Part shown: in pieces, positions 17,116 to 25,600 of the stretch | Layout: every line of letters begins with the position of its first letter | How positions within the stretch are numbered: the first letter of the stretch is position 1 | Position numbers and translations under genes: made by a program | Source of the DNA: JBFAPK01 sp040676675 | Lineage (GTDB): Bacteria; Actinomycetota; Actinomycetes; Mycobacteriales; Micromonosporaceae | Reading direction: 5' to 3' | Assembly (NCBI RefSeq): GCF_040676675.1 | Contig: NZ_JBFAPK010000016.1 | Coordinates: forward strand, 103,270 to 167,269 | Length of the DNA stretch: 64,000 bases | The notes under the pieces: model-generated | What the model was told of the DNA's origin: nothing | Database searches by the model: none | The model's input: the letters and a program-made list of their open reading frames with translations, nothing else

Positions 17116-18336
17116 ATGCCTTTCACCGTCGATAGGTCAAGCCGCCGAACCCCGCACCGGATCCGTCGCGCCCTGCCGGCGCTGTTGCTCGCCACCGGGC
17201 TGGTGGTCAGCGCCACCGCCTGCAACAACGCCAGCCAGGGCGCCGGCGCGGCCGGAACTCTGAAGATCGGGCTGCTCGCCTCGCTCTCCGGCACGTACGA
17301 GGCCGTCGGTACCGAGCTGCGCGACGGCTTCCAGCTCTACCTCAACACGCACGGCGGCAAGCTCGGCGGTCACAAGATCGAGCTGGTGGTCGCGGACGAG
17401 GGCAACGGCGCGCCGACGGCCGTACCGGCCGCGACCAAGCTCATCAAGCAGGACAAGGTGCACGCGCTGACCGGCATCGTCGGCGGTGGCTCGATGGCGG
17501 CGGTCACCCCGCTGCTGACCGAGGCCAAGATCCCGTTCGTCGGCTCGAACGGCCGTCCGGAGCTCAAGGACGTGAGCCGGATCTGGCACACCTCGTACCT
17601 GTCCGAGGAGCCCGGCGCCGCGATCGCCCAGTACGTCCGCGACAACGTGCAGGGCAGCGTCTACGCGATCGGCCCGGACTACCAGGGCGGCTGGGACGAG
17701 TTGAAGGGCTTCACCGACGCGTTCGCCAAGGTCGGCGGGAAGCTCGCCAACCCGGACGGCAAGACCCGGTTCACGCCGTTCCCGGCGACGACCAACTTCA
17801 CCCCGTACTTCGCGCAGATCAAGGCCTCCGGCGCCAGCGCGGTCTACACCTTCTACGCCGGCACCGCGGCGGTCGACTTCGTCAAGCAGTACGCCCAGTC
17901 CGAGATCAAGAACCTGCCGCTCTACGCCGCCGGCTTCCTCACCGAGGGCGGGGTGCTCAACGCCCAGGGCGACGCGGCACGCAACATCTACTCGGTGCTG
18001 AACTACTCGCCGGACCTCGACAACGCCGAGAACCGCTCCTTCGTGGCGGCCTGGAAGGCCGACCACGACGGCTCGCCCACCACCTACGCGATGGCCTCGT
18101 ACGACGCCGCCGCGGTGCTGGACAAGGCGATCGGCGCGGCCGGGGCCAACCCGACCCCCGAGAAGATCAACGAGGCGATCGCCGGGTTGGGCCAGATCGA
18201 CAGCCCACGGGGCACCTGGCAGTTCTCCAAGAAGACCCACTCGCCCGTGCAGAAGTGGTACCTGCGCCAGGTGCGCCAGGACGGGCGGGCGCTCTCCAAC
18301 ACGGTCGTCACCGACCTGGCCACCGTGGGCGAATGA
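17116..18336 (+). CDS. Branched-chain amino-acid-type ABC substrate-binding lipoprotein
   Basis: This 406-residue type I periplasmic-binding protein has a lipoprotein leader ending in LVVSATAC. The mature part starts with the Leu/Ile/Val-binding signature TLKIGLLASLSGTYEAVG, then GHKIELVVADEGNGAP and a GIVGGGSMAAVTPLL region. It would deliver ligand to the LivHM-type permeases encoded next. Ligands in this family range over amino acids, amides, urea and aromatic acids; no residue pattern here decides the ligand. CTGGAGAAA about ten bases before the ATG is the likely ribosome site. The permease start overlaps its stop (ATGA). Confidence 0.9.
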   Translation: MPFTVDRSSRRTPHRIRRALPALLLATGLVVSATACNNASQGAGAAGTLKIGLLASLSGTYEAVGTELRDGFQLYLNTHGGKLGGHKIELVVADEGNGAPTAVPAATKLIKQDKVHALTGIVGGGSMAAVTPLLTEAKIPFVGSNGRPELKDVSRIWHTSYLSEEPGAAIAQYVRDNVQGSVYAIGPDYQGGWDELKGFTDAFAKVGGKLANPDGKTRFTPFPATTNFTPYFAQIKASGASAVYTFYAGTAAVDFVKQYAQSEIKNLPLYAAGFLTEGGVLNAQGDAARNIYSVLNYSPDLDNAENRSFVAAWKADHDGSPTTYAMASYDAAAVLDKAIGAAGANPTPEKINEAIAGLGQIDSPRGTWQFSKKTHSPVQKWYLRQVRQDGRALSNTVVTDLATVGE

Positions 18337-19232
18337 CGATCGGTGCGGCGAGCATGCCAGGCCCACTCGACGCGTACCTGATCCCGGCGCTCGACGGCGT
18401 CGCCTTCGGGCTGCTCCTCTTCGTCGCGGCGGCCGGACTGGTGTTCTGCTTCGGGGTGGCCGACATCCTCAACCTGGCGCACGGGACGCTGTACGCGATC
18501 GGCGCGTACACCGCCGCCGCGCTGACCGACGGGGGCTGGGGCGGGCTGCTGCTCGCCCTGGCCGTCGGGGTCGCGGCGGCGGCCGGCGCCGGCGGGGTGC
18601 TCGCCGGGATGCTCGCCCCGGTCCGCCGGGGCGACCACCTCACCCAGGCGCTGCTGACCTTCGGCGTCGCGCTGGCCGGCGGGAGCCTGCTGGTCAGCGC
18701 GTTCGGGCCGGACAGCCTGCCGGTGCGGATCCCGGCCGCGCTGGACGGTTCGGTCGTCGTCGCCGGTCACCGGTACGCGGCGTACCGGCTGGTCTTCATC
18801 GGCGTCGCGGCACTGCTCGCCGTGCTGCTCTACCTGGTGGTGGCGCGCACCCGCGCCGGGATGCTGGTCCGCGCGGCCGTCGACGACGCCGAGATGCTCG
18901 CCAGCCTCGGGGTGAACCCCGCCTGGGTCCGCGTCGGCGTGCTCACCGCGGCCGGCGCGCTGGCCGGCGCGGCGGGTGTGCTCGGCGCACCGATCATCGG
19001 TCCGGCCCCGACCACGGCCGAGACCATCCTGCTGCTCTCGCTCGTGATCGTCGTGCTGGGCGGGCTCGGCTCCGTCGGCGGCACCCTGCTCGCCGCGCTC
19101 GCCGTCGGCGAGATCCAGACGCTCGGGGTGGCGCTGGCCCCGACGGCGGCGCCGTTCCTGCTCTTCGCCGCCATGATCGTCGTGCTCGCGGTACGGTCGC
19201 GCGGGCTGTTCCGGCGCTGGAGGACGGCGTGA
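18333..19232 (+). CDS. livH: LivH-type ABC importer permease
   Basis: This 299-residue inner-membrane protein has about eight hydrophobic segments and the LivH signature FCFGVADILNLAHGTLYAIGAY. The cytoplasmic coupling segment is AAVDDAEMLASLGVN, followed by LVIVVLGGLGSVGGTLLAAL. The ATG at 18333 was chosen because it overlaps the binding-protein stop as ATGA. It pairs with the LivM-type permease, whose GTG start overlaps its own stop. It is part of the importer downstream of the sensor/roadblock pair. Confidence 0.88.
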   Translation: MTIGAASMPGPLDAYLIPALDGVAFGLLLFVAAAGLVFCFGVADILNLAHGTLYAIGAYTAAALTDGGWGGLLLALAVGVAAAAGAGGVLAGMLAPVRRGDHLTQALLTFGVALAGGSLLVSAFGPDSLPVRIPAALDGSVVVAGHRYAAYRLVFIGVAALLAVLLYLVVARTRAGMLVRAAVDDAEMLASLGVNPAWVRVGVLTAAGALAGAAGVLGAPIIGPAPTTAETILLLSLVIVVLGGLGSVGGTLLAALAVGEIQTLGVALAPTAAPFLLFAAMIVVLAVRSRGLFRRWRTA

Positions 19233-20290
19233 GGCGCGGCCTGCCCCGACCGCTGATGCGGGCCGTGGCGGTCGGCGCGGTGCTCGCCGCCGTCGCCGCG
19301 CCCTGGCTGGTCGACGACTACACCACCGCGCTGCTGGCGCGCACGCTGCTGCTCGGCCTGGTCGGCGTGAGCGTCGCGCTGCTCACCGGGGTCGCCGGGC
19401 TGCCCACGCTGGGACAGACCGCGCCCTTCGCCGCCGGGGCGTACGCCGGCGCGGCGCTGAGCCTGCACACCGGGTCGGTCGGGGTGGTGCAGCTCGCCGC
19501 CGGCGCGGCGGTCGGCGCGGCCTTCGCACTGGTCACCGTGCCGCTGGTGGTCTACGCCCGGGGCGTGGTGGTACTGATGATCACGTTGGCGATCGGTGAG
19601 CTGGCCGTCGTCGCCGCGAACCGATGGCGCTCGGTGACCGGCGGCACCGACGGGCTGTACGGCATGCCGTCGGCCCCGCCGGTCTGGGGGCTGCCGGTGC
19701 TCGACACCGAGCGGGCCCGCTACCTCTACGTCCTCGTCGTCGTGGCGATCGTCGCCGGCGTGACGCTGGCGGTGCTGCGCACCCCCGCGGGCCTGCTGCT
19801 GCGGGCCAGCCGCGACGACGAGGCCCGGATGCGGGCCAGCGGTCACGGGGTCACCGGCTACTTCGCCGTCGCCTACCTCGCCGCCGGGGCGATCGCCGGT
19901 ACCGCCGGGTCGCTGCTGGTCACCGCGCAGCAGTACGTCTCGCCGGCCGACTTCGGCTTCGAGATCTCCGCCCTGCTGCTGCTCGGCGTGGTGATCGGCG
20001 GTACCGCCTCGATCGGCGGCGCCATCGCCGGCACCGCGCTGGTCGTCGTGGCCCGGGACTGGCTCTCCGGGCTGCTGCCGGGACACGCGCCGCTGGTGCT
20101 CGGCGTGCTCTTCGTGCTCACCGCGTACCTGCTGCCGCGCGGGGTGGCCGGGCTGCTCGGCGACGGTCGCGGGCTCACCTGGCTCGCCGGGCGCCGGCGA
20201 TCCGGGGCCCGGCCGGCGGGGGAGCGCACCGCCGTGCCCGGTGCCGACGCGGCCGGCGACGCCACCGAGTCCCGGAGGGTCAGCGCATGA
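19229..20290 (+). CDS. livM: LivM-type ABC importer permease
   Basis: This 353-residue multi-pass membrane protein shows LivM features: LPTLGQTAPFAAGAYAGAAL near residue 65, the coupling segment LLRASRDDEARMRASGHGV, and LLLLGVVIGGTASIGGAIAGT. A hydrophilic C-terminal tail of about 45 residues ends by ATGA overlap with the ATPase start. Together with LivH it forms the translocation channel. Confidence 0.88.
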   Translation: MRRGLPRPLMRAVAVGAVLAAVAAPWLVDDYTTALLARTLLLGLVGVSVALLTGVAGLPTLGQTAPFAAGAYAGAALSLHTGSVGVVQLAAGAAVGAAFALVTVPLVVYARGVVVLMITLAIGELAVVAANRWRSVTGGTDGLYGMPSAPPVWGLPVLDTERARYLYVLVVVAIVAGVTLAVLRTPAGLLLRASRDDEARMRASGHGVTGYFAVAYLAAGAIAGTAGSLLVTAQQYVSPADFGFEISALLLLGVVIGGTASIGGAIAGTALVVVARDWLSGLLPGHAPLVLGVLFVLTAYLLPRGVAGLLGDGRGLTWLAGRRRSGARPAGERTAVPGADAAGDATESRRVSA

Positions 20291-21039
20291 CGGCCGACAG
20301 CCTGCTCAGCGCCGACGGCCTGCGCCGCCGGTACGGGTCGCTGACCGCGGTGGACGGGATCGACCTGCGCGTCGCCCCCGGCGAACGCCGGGCGCTGATC
20401 GGCCCGAACGGGGCCGGCAAGACGACCCTGCTCAACCTCGTGGGCGGCGCCGTCCGCCCCGACCGGGGTCGGATCCACTTCGCCGGGCGGGACGTCACCC
20501 GGCTCGGCCCGGCCCGCCGGGCCCGGCTCGGCATCGGCCGCATCCACCAGCGTCCGGCGGTCTGGCCCTCGCTGACCGCGCTGGACAACGTCGTGGTCGC
20601 CGCCTGGCGGTACGCGGGCGGTTTCCGCCGCGCGTTCACGCCACGGCGCTACGACACCCTGCTCCGGGCGCCCGCCCGGGAACTGCTCGACCGGCTCGGG
20701 CTGGCGGCCGACGCCGGCACCACCGCCGCGCACCTCTCGCACGGCCAGCGTCGCCAGTTGGAGATCGCGATGGCGCTGGCCGGCAAGCCGCGGCTGCTGC
20801 TCCTCGACGAACCGGCGGCCGGGCTCGCCGCCGCCGACGTGCACCGGCTCGTCGACCTGCTGGCGCGGCTGCCGCGCACCGTCTCGGTGCTGCTGGTCGA
20901 GCACCGGCTCGACCTCGTCTACGAGCTGGCCGACGCGGTGACCGTGCTGGCCGACGGGCGGCACGTGGTCAGCGGTACGCCGGCGGAGATCCGGGCGTCG
21001 CGGGCGGTCCGCGACGCGTACGCCGAGGCGGCGAAGTGA
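20287..21039 (+). CDS. livG: LivG-type ABC ATPase
   Basis: This 250-residue ATPase has Walker A GPNGAGKTT, a Q-loop-like GRIHQRPAVWPSL, signature LSHGQRRQLEIAMALA (the motif LSHGQ replacing LSGGQ), Walker B RLLLLDEPAAGL and switch His in VEHRLD. It energises the LivHM channel. The start at 20287 uses the ATGA overlap with LivM, and its TGA shares one base with the LivF ATG. Confidence 0.9.
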   Translation: MTADSLLSADGLRRRYGSLTAVDGIDLRVAPGERRALIGPNGAGKTTLLNLVGGAVRPDRGRIHFAGRDVTRLGPARRARLGIGRIHQRPAVWPSLTALDNVVVAAWRYAGGFRRAFTPRRYDTLLRAPARELLDRLGLAADAGTTAAHLSHGQRRQLEIAMALAGKPRLLLLDEPAAGLAAADVHRLVDLLARLPRTVSVLLVEHRLDLVYELADAVTVLADGRHVVSGTPAEIRASRAVRDAYAEAAK

Positions 21040-21812
21040 TGTTGCGGATCGGGCGGGTCTCGGCGGGGTACGACGGCGGTACGGTGCTGCACGAGGTCGA
21101 CCTGCACATCGCCGCCGGGACGGTGCAAGCGCTGGTCGGGCGCAACGGCGCCGGCAAGAGCACCCTGGTGCACGTGGTCGCGGGCCTGCTGCGTCCGTAC
21201 CGCGGGGTGGTCGAGGTCGGCGGCGTGGACCTGGCCGGGCAGCCGGCCCACCGGGTCGGCCGGGCGGGCGTGGGGCTGGTACCGCAGGGCCGGCGGGTCT
21301 TCCCCCGACTCACCGTGGCCGAGCACCTCACCCTGGCCGCGGGCGGCCGGGGTCGCGCGGCCGGTGCCGGCGTGACCTGGAGCGTTCCCCGGGTCCTGGA
21401 ACTCCTGCCGCGGCTCGGCGAGCGCCTGCGGCACCGCGGCAACCAGCTCTCCGGCGGGGAGCAGCAGATGTTGGCGATCGCCCGGGCGCTGTTGACCCAG
21501 CCCCGGGTCCTGCTCCTTGACGAACCCTCCGAAGGACTCGCCCCCGACCTGGCGGCGCGGGTCCGGGAGCTCGTCGCCGGCCTGGCCACCGCCGGGTTGA
21601 CCGTGCTCCTGGTCGAACAGCAGCTGTCCCACGCGATCGAGGTCGCCGACCGGATCGCGGTACTGGACTACGGCCGGGTCGTCTTCGACGGCTCGGCGGA
21701 CGCGGTACGCGCCGACCCCGCACCGGTCGAGGCGCTGCTCAGCATCGCGAGCGAATCCCTCACGGCCGGATCCAGCACCACGGCCGGATCCACCACCACG
21801 GCGCCTCGCTGA
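21039..21812 (+). CDS. livF: LivF-type ABC ATPase
   Basis: This 257-residue ATPase has Walker A GRNGAGKST, the LivF-type Q-loop LVPQGRRVFPRLTVAEHL, signature LSGGEQQMLAIARALL, Walker B RVLLLDEPSEGL and switch VEQQLSHAIEVADR. It is the last gene of the importer operon. Its C-terminus is extended by a small tandem duplication at 21762-21797, two 18-bp units encoding repeated Thr-Ala-Gly-Ser, which is absent from typical LivF and may be a recent slip. Confidence 0.9.
   Translation: MLRIGRVSAGYDGGTVLHEVDLHIAAGTVQALVGRNGAGKSTLVHVVAGLLRPYRGVVEVGGVDLAGQPAHRVGRAGVGLVPQGRRVFPRLTVAEHLTLAAGGRGRAAGAGVTWSVPRVLELLPRLGERLRHRGNQLSGGEQQMLAIARALLTQPRVLLLDEPSEGLAPDLAARVRELVAGLATAGLTVLLVEQQLSHAIEVADRIAVLDYGRVVFDGSADAVRADPAPVEALLSIASESLTAGSSTTAGSTTTAPR
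21762..21797 (+). repeat. 18-bp tandem duplication in the livF 3' end
   Basis: Units 21762-21779 and 21780-21797 differ at one base and keep the reading frame, adding a short Thr/Ser-rich tail to LivF. Confidence 0.6.
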
Positions 21813-21959
21813 CCGGCGCCCGCACGGCACCGCCCGTCGTACCGGAACCCCCGAGCGGGGTCCCGGCGATGGGCGCTGCGCACCACGCGCCCGTACCGGC
21901 CGGACCGTCGGTGGGTACCCGCGCGCCACCCCTCAAGCGTTACCCGGAGGTAACCGATC

Positions 21960-22766
21960 ATGTCGATCGCCCGTGTGAAGTCCGAATACTCGTTCTCCAA
22001 CCGGTCGCCCGAGGCGGACGCCCAGCTCGGCACGCTCGAATCGTTCCTCGACCCGATAACCGCCGACCGGCTCGCCGAGCCGGTGCTGACCCCGGGGGCC
22101 CGCTGCTGGGAGCTGGGGGCGGGCGGCGGCTCGGTGGCCCGGCTGATGGCCCGTACCGTCGGCCCGGCCGGCCGCGTCATCGCCACCGACATCGACCCGT
22201 CGCACCTGGCCCCCGCCGCGAACCTCGCGGTACGCCGGCACGACGTGCGCAACGATCCGCCGGTGGGGGAGTCCTTCGACCTCATCCACGCGCGCCTCGT
22301 CCTGCTGCACCTGCCCGAGCGCCAGCGGGTGCTGCGCGAGCTGACCCGGGCCCTCGCCCCGGGCGGGTGGCTGGTCGTCGAGGAGTTCGACTGCACCGTC
22401 CCGCTGCGCGTGCTGACCGCCCCGACCGACGCCGCCGCGAAGCTGTTCCAGCAGGTCACCGAGACCATGCTCGGCATACTTCAGGAGCGCGGCGCGGACC
22501 TGGGCTGGGCCCAGAACGTGCACACCGAGATGGCCCAGGCCGGCCTCACCGACATCGACACCATCACCTACTCGGAGAGCTGGGCGGGCGGCGAGTCCGG
22601 GGTGTCGCTGCACGAGGTGAACTCGCGCCAGCTGGAACCGCAGCTGATCGCGGCGGGCCTGTCGCGCGGGCAGCTGGACGACTTCCGGAAGCTGACCCGG
22701 GATCCCGAGTTCTCCTGCCTGTCGTACCAGTTCGTCTCGACCCGCGGCCGTCGGCCGTTCGCGTAG
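21960..22766 (+). CDS. Class I SAM-dependent methyltransferase
   Basis: This 268-residue protein has Rossmann motif I CWELGAGGGSVARLM, the acidic motif after beta2 (ATDIDPSHL), DVRNDPP, then DLIHARLVLLHLPERQRVLREL and LAPGGWLVVEEFD. This is the pattern of small-molecule (ubiE/BioC-like) methyltransferases. The target is unknown. A strong GGAGGT eight bases upstream fixes the start. It is transcribed in the direction of the importer, but a 147-bp gap and its own ribosome site suggest separate expression. Confidence 0.88.
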   Translation: MSIARVKSEYSFSNRSPEADAQLGTLESFLDPITADRLAEPVLTPGARCWELGAGGGSVARLMARTVGPAGRVIATDIDPSHLAPAANLAVRRHDVRNDPPVGESFDLIHARLVLLHLPERQRVLRELTRALAPGGWLVVEEFDCTVPLRVLTAPTDAAAKLFQQVTETMLGILQERGADLGWAQNVHTEMAQAGLTDIDTITYSESWAGGESGVSLHEVNSRQLEPQLIAAGLSRGQLDDFRKLTRDPEFSCLSYQFVSTRGRRPFA

Positions 22767-22775
22767 CCGCCGGCG

Positions 22776-22797
22776 GCCCGGCGGCTCCCCGCCGGGC
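22776..22797. terminator. Bidirectional terminator
   Basis: GCCCGGCGG (22776-22784) and CCGCCGGGC (22789-22797) form a perfect 9-bp stem with a 4-nt loop between the convergent methyltransferase and YjbR-like genes. Confidence 0.7.
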
Positions 22798-22799
22798 GG

Positions 22800-23144
22800 C
22801 TACCGCCGGCGCTCGTCGAGGACCGACTCCAGGCTCCGAGGTGCGTGCCTCCGCCAGGCGAACTCGATCAACTGGTCGAGCCGCCTGGTGGGGGCGACCG
22901 CCACCTCGATGCGTACCCCGACCAGATCCGGGCCGTGCCACAGCTCCGTGTAGACCGCCGGATCCTCGTTGACCATGTCGCGCACCACCGCCTCGTCGAC
23001 GAAGGCGACCGCGTGCGCCCCGCCCGGCAGGACCTCGGCGAAGACGCTGCCCTGCACCGTGAAGAGCGTCCGGCCGGAACGCGTCTGCTCCTGCGCCTCC
23101 GGCAGGGCCAGCGCGGCCCGGCGTACCTCGGCGACCTCGGCCAT
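22800..23144 (-). CDS. MmcQ/YjbR-family protein
   Basis: This 114-residue single-domain protein begins MAEVAEVRRAALALPEAQEQ. It contains FTVQGSVFAEVLPGG and VAPTRRLDQLIEFAWRRHAPRSL, the typical MmcQ/YjbR (DUF419) pattern with the C-terminal helix after the conserved W/F. These proteins have a double-wing DNA-binding-like fold of uncertain cellular role. ATG at 23144 was chosen over the upstream GTG because family members start at this point; no clear ribosome site is visible. Confidence 0.75.
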   Translation of the reverse strand: MAEVAEVRRAALALPEAQEQTRSGRTLFTVQGSVFAEVLPGGAHAVAFVDEAVVRDMVNEDPAVYTELWHGPDLVGVRIEVAVAPTRRLDQLIEFAWRRHAPRSLESVLDERRR

Positions 23145-23214
23145 GGCTCGCAGAGTAGACGCCGCGGCGGTCGGCCGGTGGGGTATCGCGACCATTCACC
23201 CACCCGGGTCGACG

Positions 23215-23278
23215 CCTCGCCGATCTAGGGCAAATCGTGGTGATTGGAGATCAGGTCACGAGGATTTGCCCTAGATCG
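23215..23278. repeat. Palindromic interspersed repeat, copy 1
   Basis: A perfect 16-bp inverted repeat, CGATCTAGGGCAAATC at 23221-23236 with its complement at 23263-23278, surrounds a 26-nt loop. The loop itself contains TGAT-tggag-ATCA. The left 39 nt (23215-23253) recur at 63884-63922 with one mismatch. It lies between the divergently placed YjbR-like start and the GH30 3' end. It could be a transcription terminator for GH30, a MITE-like mobile repeat, or both. Confidence 0.8.
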
Positions 23279-23303
23279 ACGGAGCTGGTCGCGGGGGACG
23301 GGG

Positions 23304-25220
23304 CTACGCCCCGGGCACGGTCCACTTCTGGTTGGCGGCGCCCGTGCAGCTCCAGATCTGCAGCGGCGTACCGTCGGTCGAGGTGTTGCCGGTGACGTCG
23401 AGGCACTTGTCCGCCTGCGGGTTCACGAGGTCCCGTCCGGAGGTGTATGTCCACTGCTGCGCGGCGCTGCCGTTGCAGCCGTAGAGCTGCACCCGGGTGC
23501 CGTTGGTGGTGGCACCGCCGGCCACGTCCAGGCACTTGCCGAGGGCCCGCAGCGTACCGTCGGCCGCCCGGGTCCACTGCTGCGCGGCGCTGCCGTTGCA
23601 GCCGTAGAGCTGCACGGTGGTGCCGTCGGCCGGGTTGGCGCCGGCCACGTCGACGCACTTGCCGCCGAGCCCGGTGATCTGGCCGGTGCCGCCGCCCGGC
23701 GGGGGAGTGCCGCCGCCGGGGGTGCCGCTCCAGGTGAAGGTCGCCGAGGTCTTGGCCGGCAGGGTGTACGTGAACGACTGGTTCCCCCAGTTGACCTTGA
23801 TCGACTGGGCACCGCCGGTGTTGTTGTACGCGATCAGCGCCTTCGAGCCGTCCGGGTTCTTCCAGGCGACGTTCGGTACCGAGCCGTTGGCGGTGGAGTC
23901 GATCCGATAGGCGCCCGGCTTCACGAACTTGGTCAGGTGGCCCATCGTGTAGTACTCGACGGTGTAGTCGACCTGCCCGTGCCGGCCGTCGCCGTTGTGC
24001 ACGGTGACCAGCCCGGTGCAGACGTCGCAGCCGCCGTTGTGCGGGTTCATGCTCTGGTCCATCGCGAGGCTCCACTTGATCCAGCTACGGTCCCAGTTGC
24101 GGGTGTAGTCGATCAGGTTGAGCATGTCCTCGGTCTGCTGGTTGCCGATCCACATGCCGCCCGAGTGCTCGGTCATGTACGCGTTGACGTTCGGGTACTG
24201 GTTGTGCACCTCGGTCTGCTTGCTGACGTTGCCGCCGTACCCGTGCCAGGCGATGCCGCCGAAGAGCGGGTCGTTGCGGATCGCCGGGTCGTTGACCAGC
24301 GGCGCGGCCCACTGGTCGTACGCGTCCCAGTTCCAGTCGTGCACCAGCACCTTCGTCGTGATCCCCGCGTTGCGGAACGCGGGGTACAGGTGGTTCTTCG
24401 TGAACTCCTGCAACCCCGAGGCGTTCCACTGCATCGAGGGGTAGCTGGAGCAGCAGGTCGGCTCGTTCTGCGGGGTCACGTAGTCGACCCGTACGCCCTG
24501 GGCCGCGTAGCCCTGCACGTATTTGGCGAAGTACTGCGCGTAGGTCGGGTAGTACTGCCACTGCAGCCAGCCCTGGTTGTAGGCGTTGTTGTCCTTCATC
24601 CACGGCGGCGCGGTCCAGGGCGAGGCCATCACCTTGAGCGCCGGGTTGAGGGTCTTGGCCTGCTTGGTCAGGGCCAGTACGTCGGCGTCCCGGGTGAGGG
24701 AGAAGTCGTTGAGGTCGCAGCAGGTGTCGTCGTACGTGTAGCTGAACCGGGCCAGGTCGGAGGCGCCCATCGGGTTGCGGGTGAAGCTGAGCCCGATGCC
24801 GTTGACCGGGTCGAACAGGTTGCGCATGACGGTGTCGCGGGTGCTGGCGCTGAGGATGCCGCTGCCGCGCAGCAGCCACGCGGCGCTGTCGGTGAAGGAG
24901 GCGCCGGCCCCCTCGAACTGCTGGTACGTGGTGTTCTCGTTGACCGTGACGGTCTGGTTGGCGGCGGGGCTGCTGGCCGCGAACGCGATCGGGCTCTGCT
25001 GCTGCAACCCCCGGGTGACGGTACGGCCGCCGGCGTCCGAGGTGGTGGTCAGCCAGATGTTGACCGGCTCGTTGGCGGCCAGCGCCGCCGGGGCGTCGAG
25101 CACGGCGGTGCCGGCGGCGACCAGGCAGCCGGCGAGCAGGCCGGCCAGCACGGCGCGCCGCGGCGCGGGTCGCCGGCGGGCGGGGAACGGGACGGCTGGG
25201 GGACTCGTCGTGGTGGGCAC
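23304..25220 (-). CDS. Secreted GH30 glycoside hydrolase with ricin-B lectin domain
   Basis: This is a 638-residue exported enzyme. The Arg-rich n-region and hydrophobic core end in APAALA, the predicted cleavage site. The GH30 barrel (about 40-440) has EGAGASFTDSAAW, SFTRNPMGASDLA, MASPWTAPPWMK, the acid/base Glu in TPQNEPTCC and the likely nucleophile Glu in AYMTEHSGG. A beta-sandwich follows, then a Gly/Pro linker and a C-terminal ricin-B lectin (CBM13) domain with three QxW-like repeats (AAQQW, AAQQW, ANQKW). GH30 enzymes cleave beta-1,6-glucan, glucosylceramide or xylan; this bacterial architecture favours beta-glucan-type substrates. GTG at 25220 follows AAAGGGAGAG. It is divergent from LacI at 25601. 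Confidence 0.9.
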   Translation of the reverse strand: MPTTTSPPAVPFPARRRPAPRRAVLAGLLAGCLVAAGTAVLDAPAALAANEPVNIWLTTTSDAGGRTVTRGLQQQSPIAFAASSPAANQTVTVNENTTYQQFEGAGASFTDSAAWLLRGSGILSASTRDTVMRNLFDPVNGIGLSFTRNPMGASDLARFSYTYDDTCCDLNDFSLTRDADVLALTKQAKTLNPALKVMASPWTAPPWMKDNNAYNQGWLQWQYYPTYAQYFAKYVQGYAAQGVRVDYVTPQNEPTCCSSYPSMQWNASGLQEFTKNHLYPAFRNAGITTKVLVHDWNWDAYDQWAAPLVNDPAIRNDPLFGGIAWHGYGGNVSKQTEVHNQYPNVNAYMTEHSGGMWIGNQQTEDMLNLIDYTRNWDRSWIKWSLAMDQSMNPHNGGCDVCTGLVTVHNGDGRHGQVDYTVEYYTMGHLTKFVKPGAYRIDSTANGSVPNVAWKNPDGSKALIAYNNTGGAQSIKVNWGNQSFTYTLPAKTSATFTWSGTPGGGTPPPGGGTGQITGLGGKCVDVAGANPADGTTVQLYGCNGSAAQQWTRAADGTLRALGKCLDVAGGATTNGTRVQLYGCNGSAAQQWTYTSGRDLVNPQADKCLDVTGNTSTDGTPLQIWSCTGAANQKWTVPGA

Positions 25221-25600
25221 GGGCTCTCCCTTTCTCGCGGGGGGCGCGCGGCGCGGGGGTCGCGACCCGGCGCCGGGGGCCGCGTCGCCGCGCGGTGCGG
25301 TGCGGGTATGTCCTGGTGGGGCCGGCCGCGCCGCCGCGCTCGACCGGGCCCGGGGGACCGAGGGTGCCGGCCCGGCCCGCCCGCGCCGCCGGGCCGGCTC
25401 GGGGGACACCCCCGGAACATCGATGGTGGTGATGAGACAACACCAGAACGCGCGTAATTGCAAGGTTTGTTTAGGGAAACGGATTCGTTATCTGCCGGTT
25501 ATTGACGTGCCGCAGGTCACTCCGGTTGACTCGGCCCCGGAACCGCTTCCGAAACCGGTTCCGTACGAGCCGTTAACCAGGCTGACACGAGGAGATCCGC
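25221..25600. promoter_or_regulatory. Divergent control region between GH30 and lacI
   Basis: These 380 bp carry the GH30 leader on the minus side and an AT-richer patch (about 25436-25510) with the likely divergent promoters. A pair of LacI-like boxes is at 25538-25563. The GC-rich part at 25236-25430 contains only non-coding shadows. Confidence 0.5.
25538..25563. promoter_or_regulatory. Candidate LacI-family operator pair
   Basis: CGGAACCG (25538-25545) and CGGTTCCG (25556-25563) form an 8-bp inverted repeat with a 10-bp spacer. The same stretch also reads as two abutting 12-mers, GGAACCGCTTCC and GAAACCGGTTCC. Each is a near-palindrome with a central CG step, as LacI-family operators have. 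It lies 38 bp before the lacI start. Confidence 0.6.
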
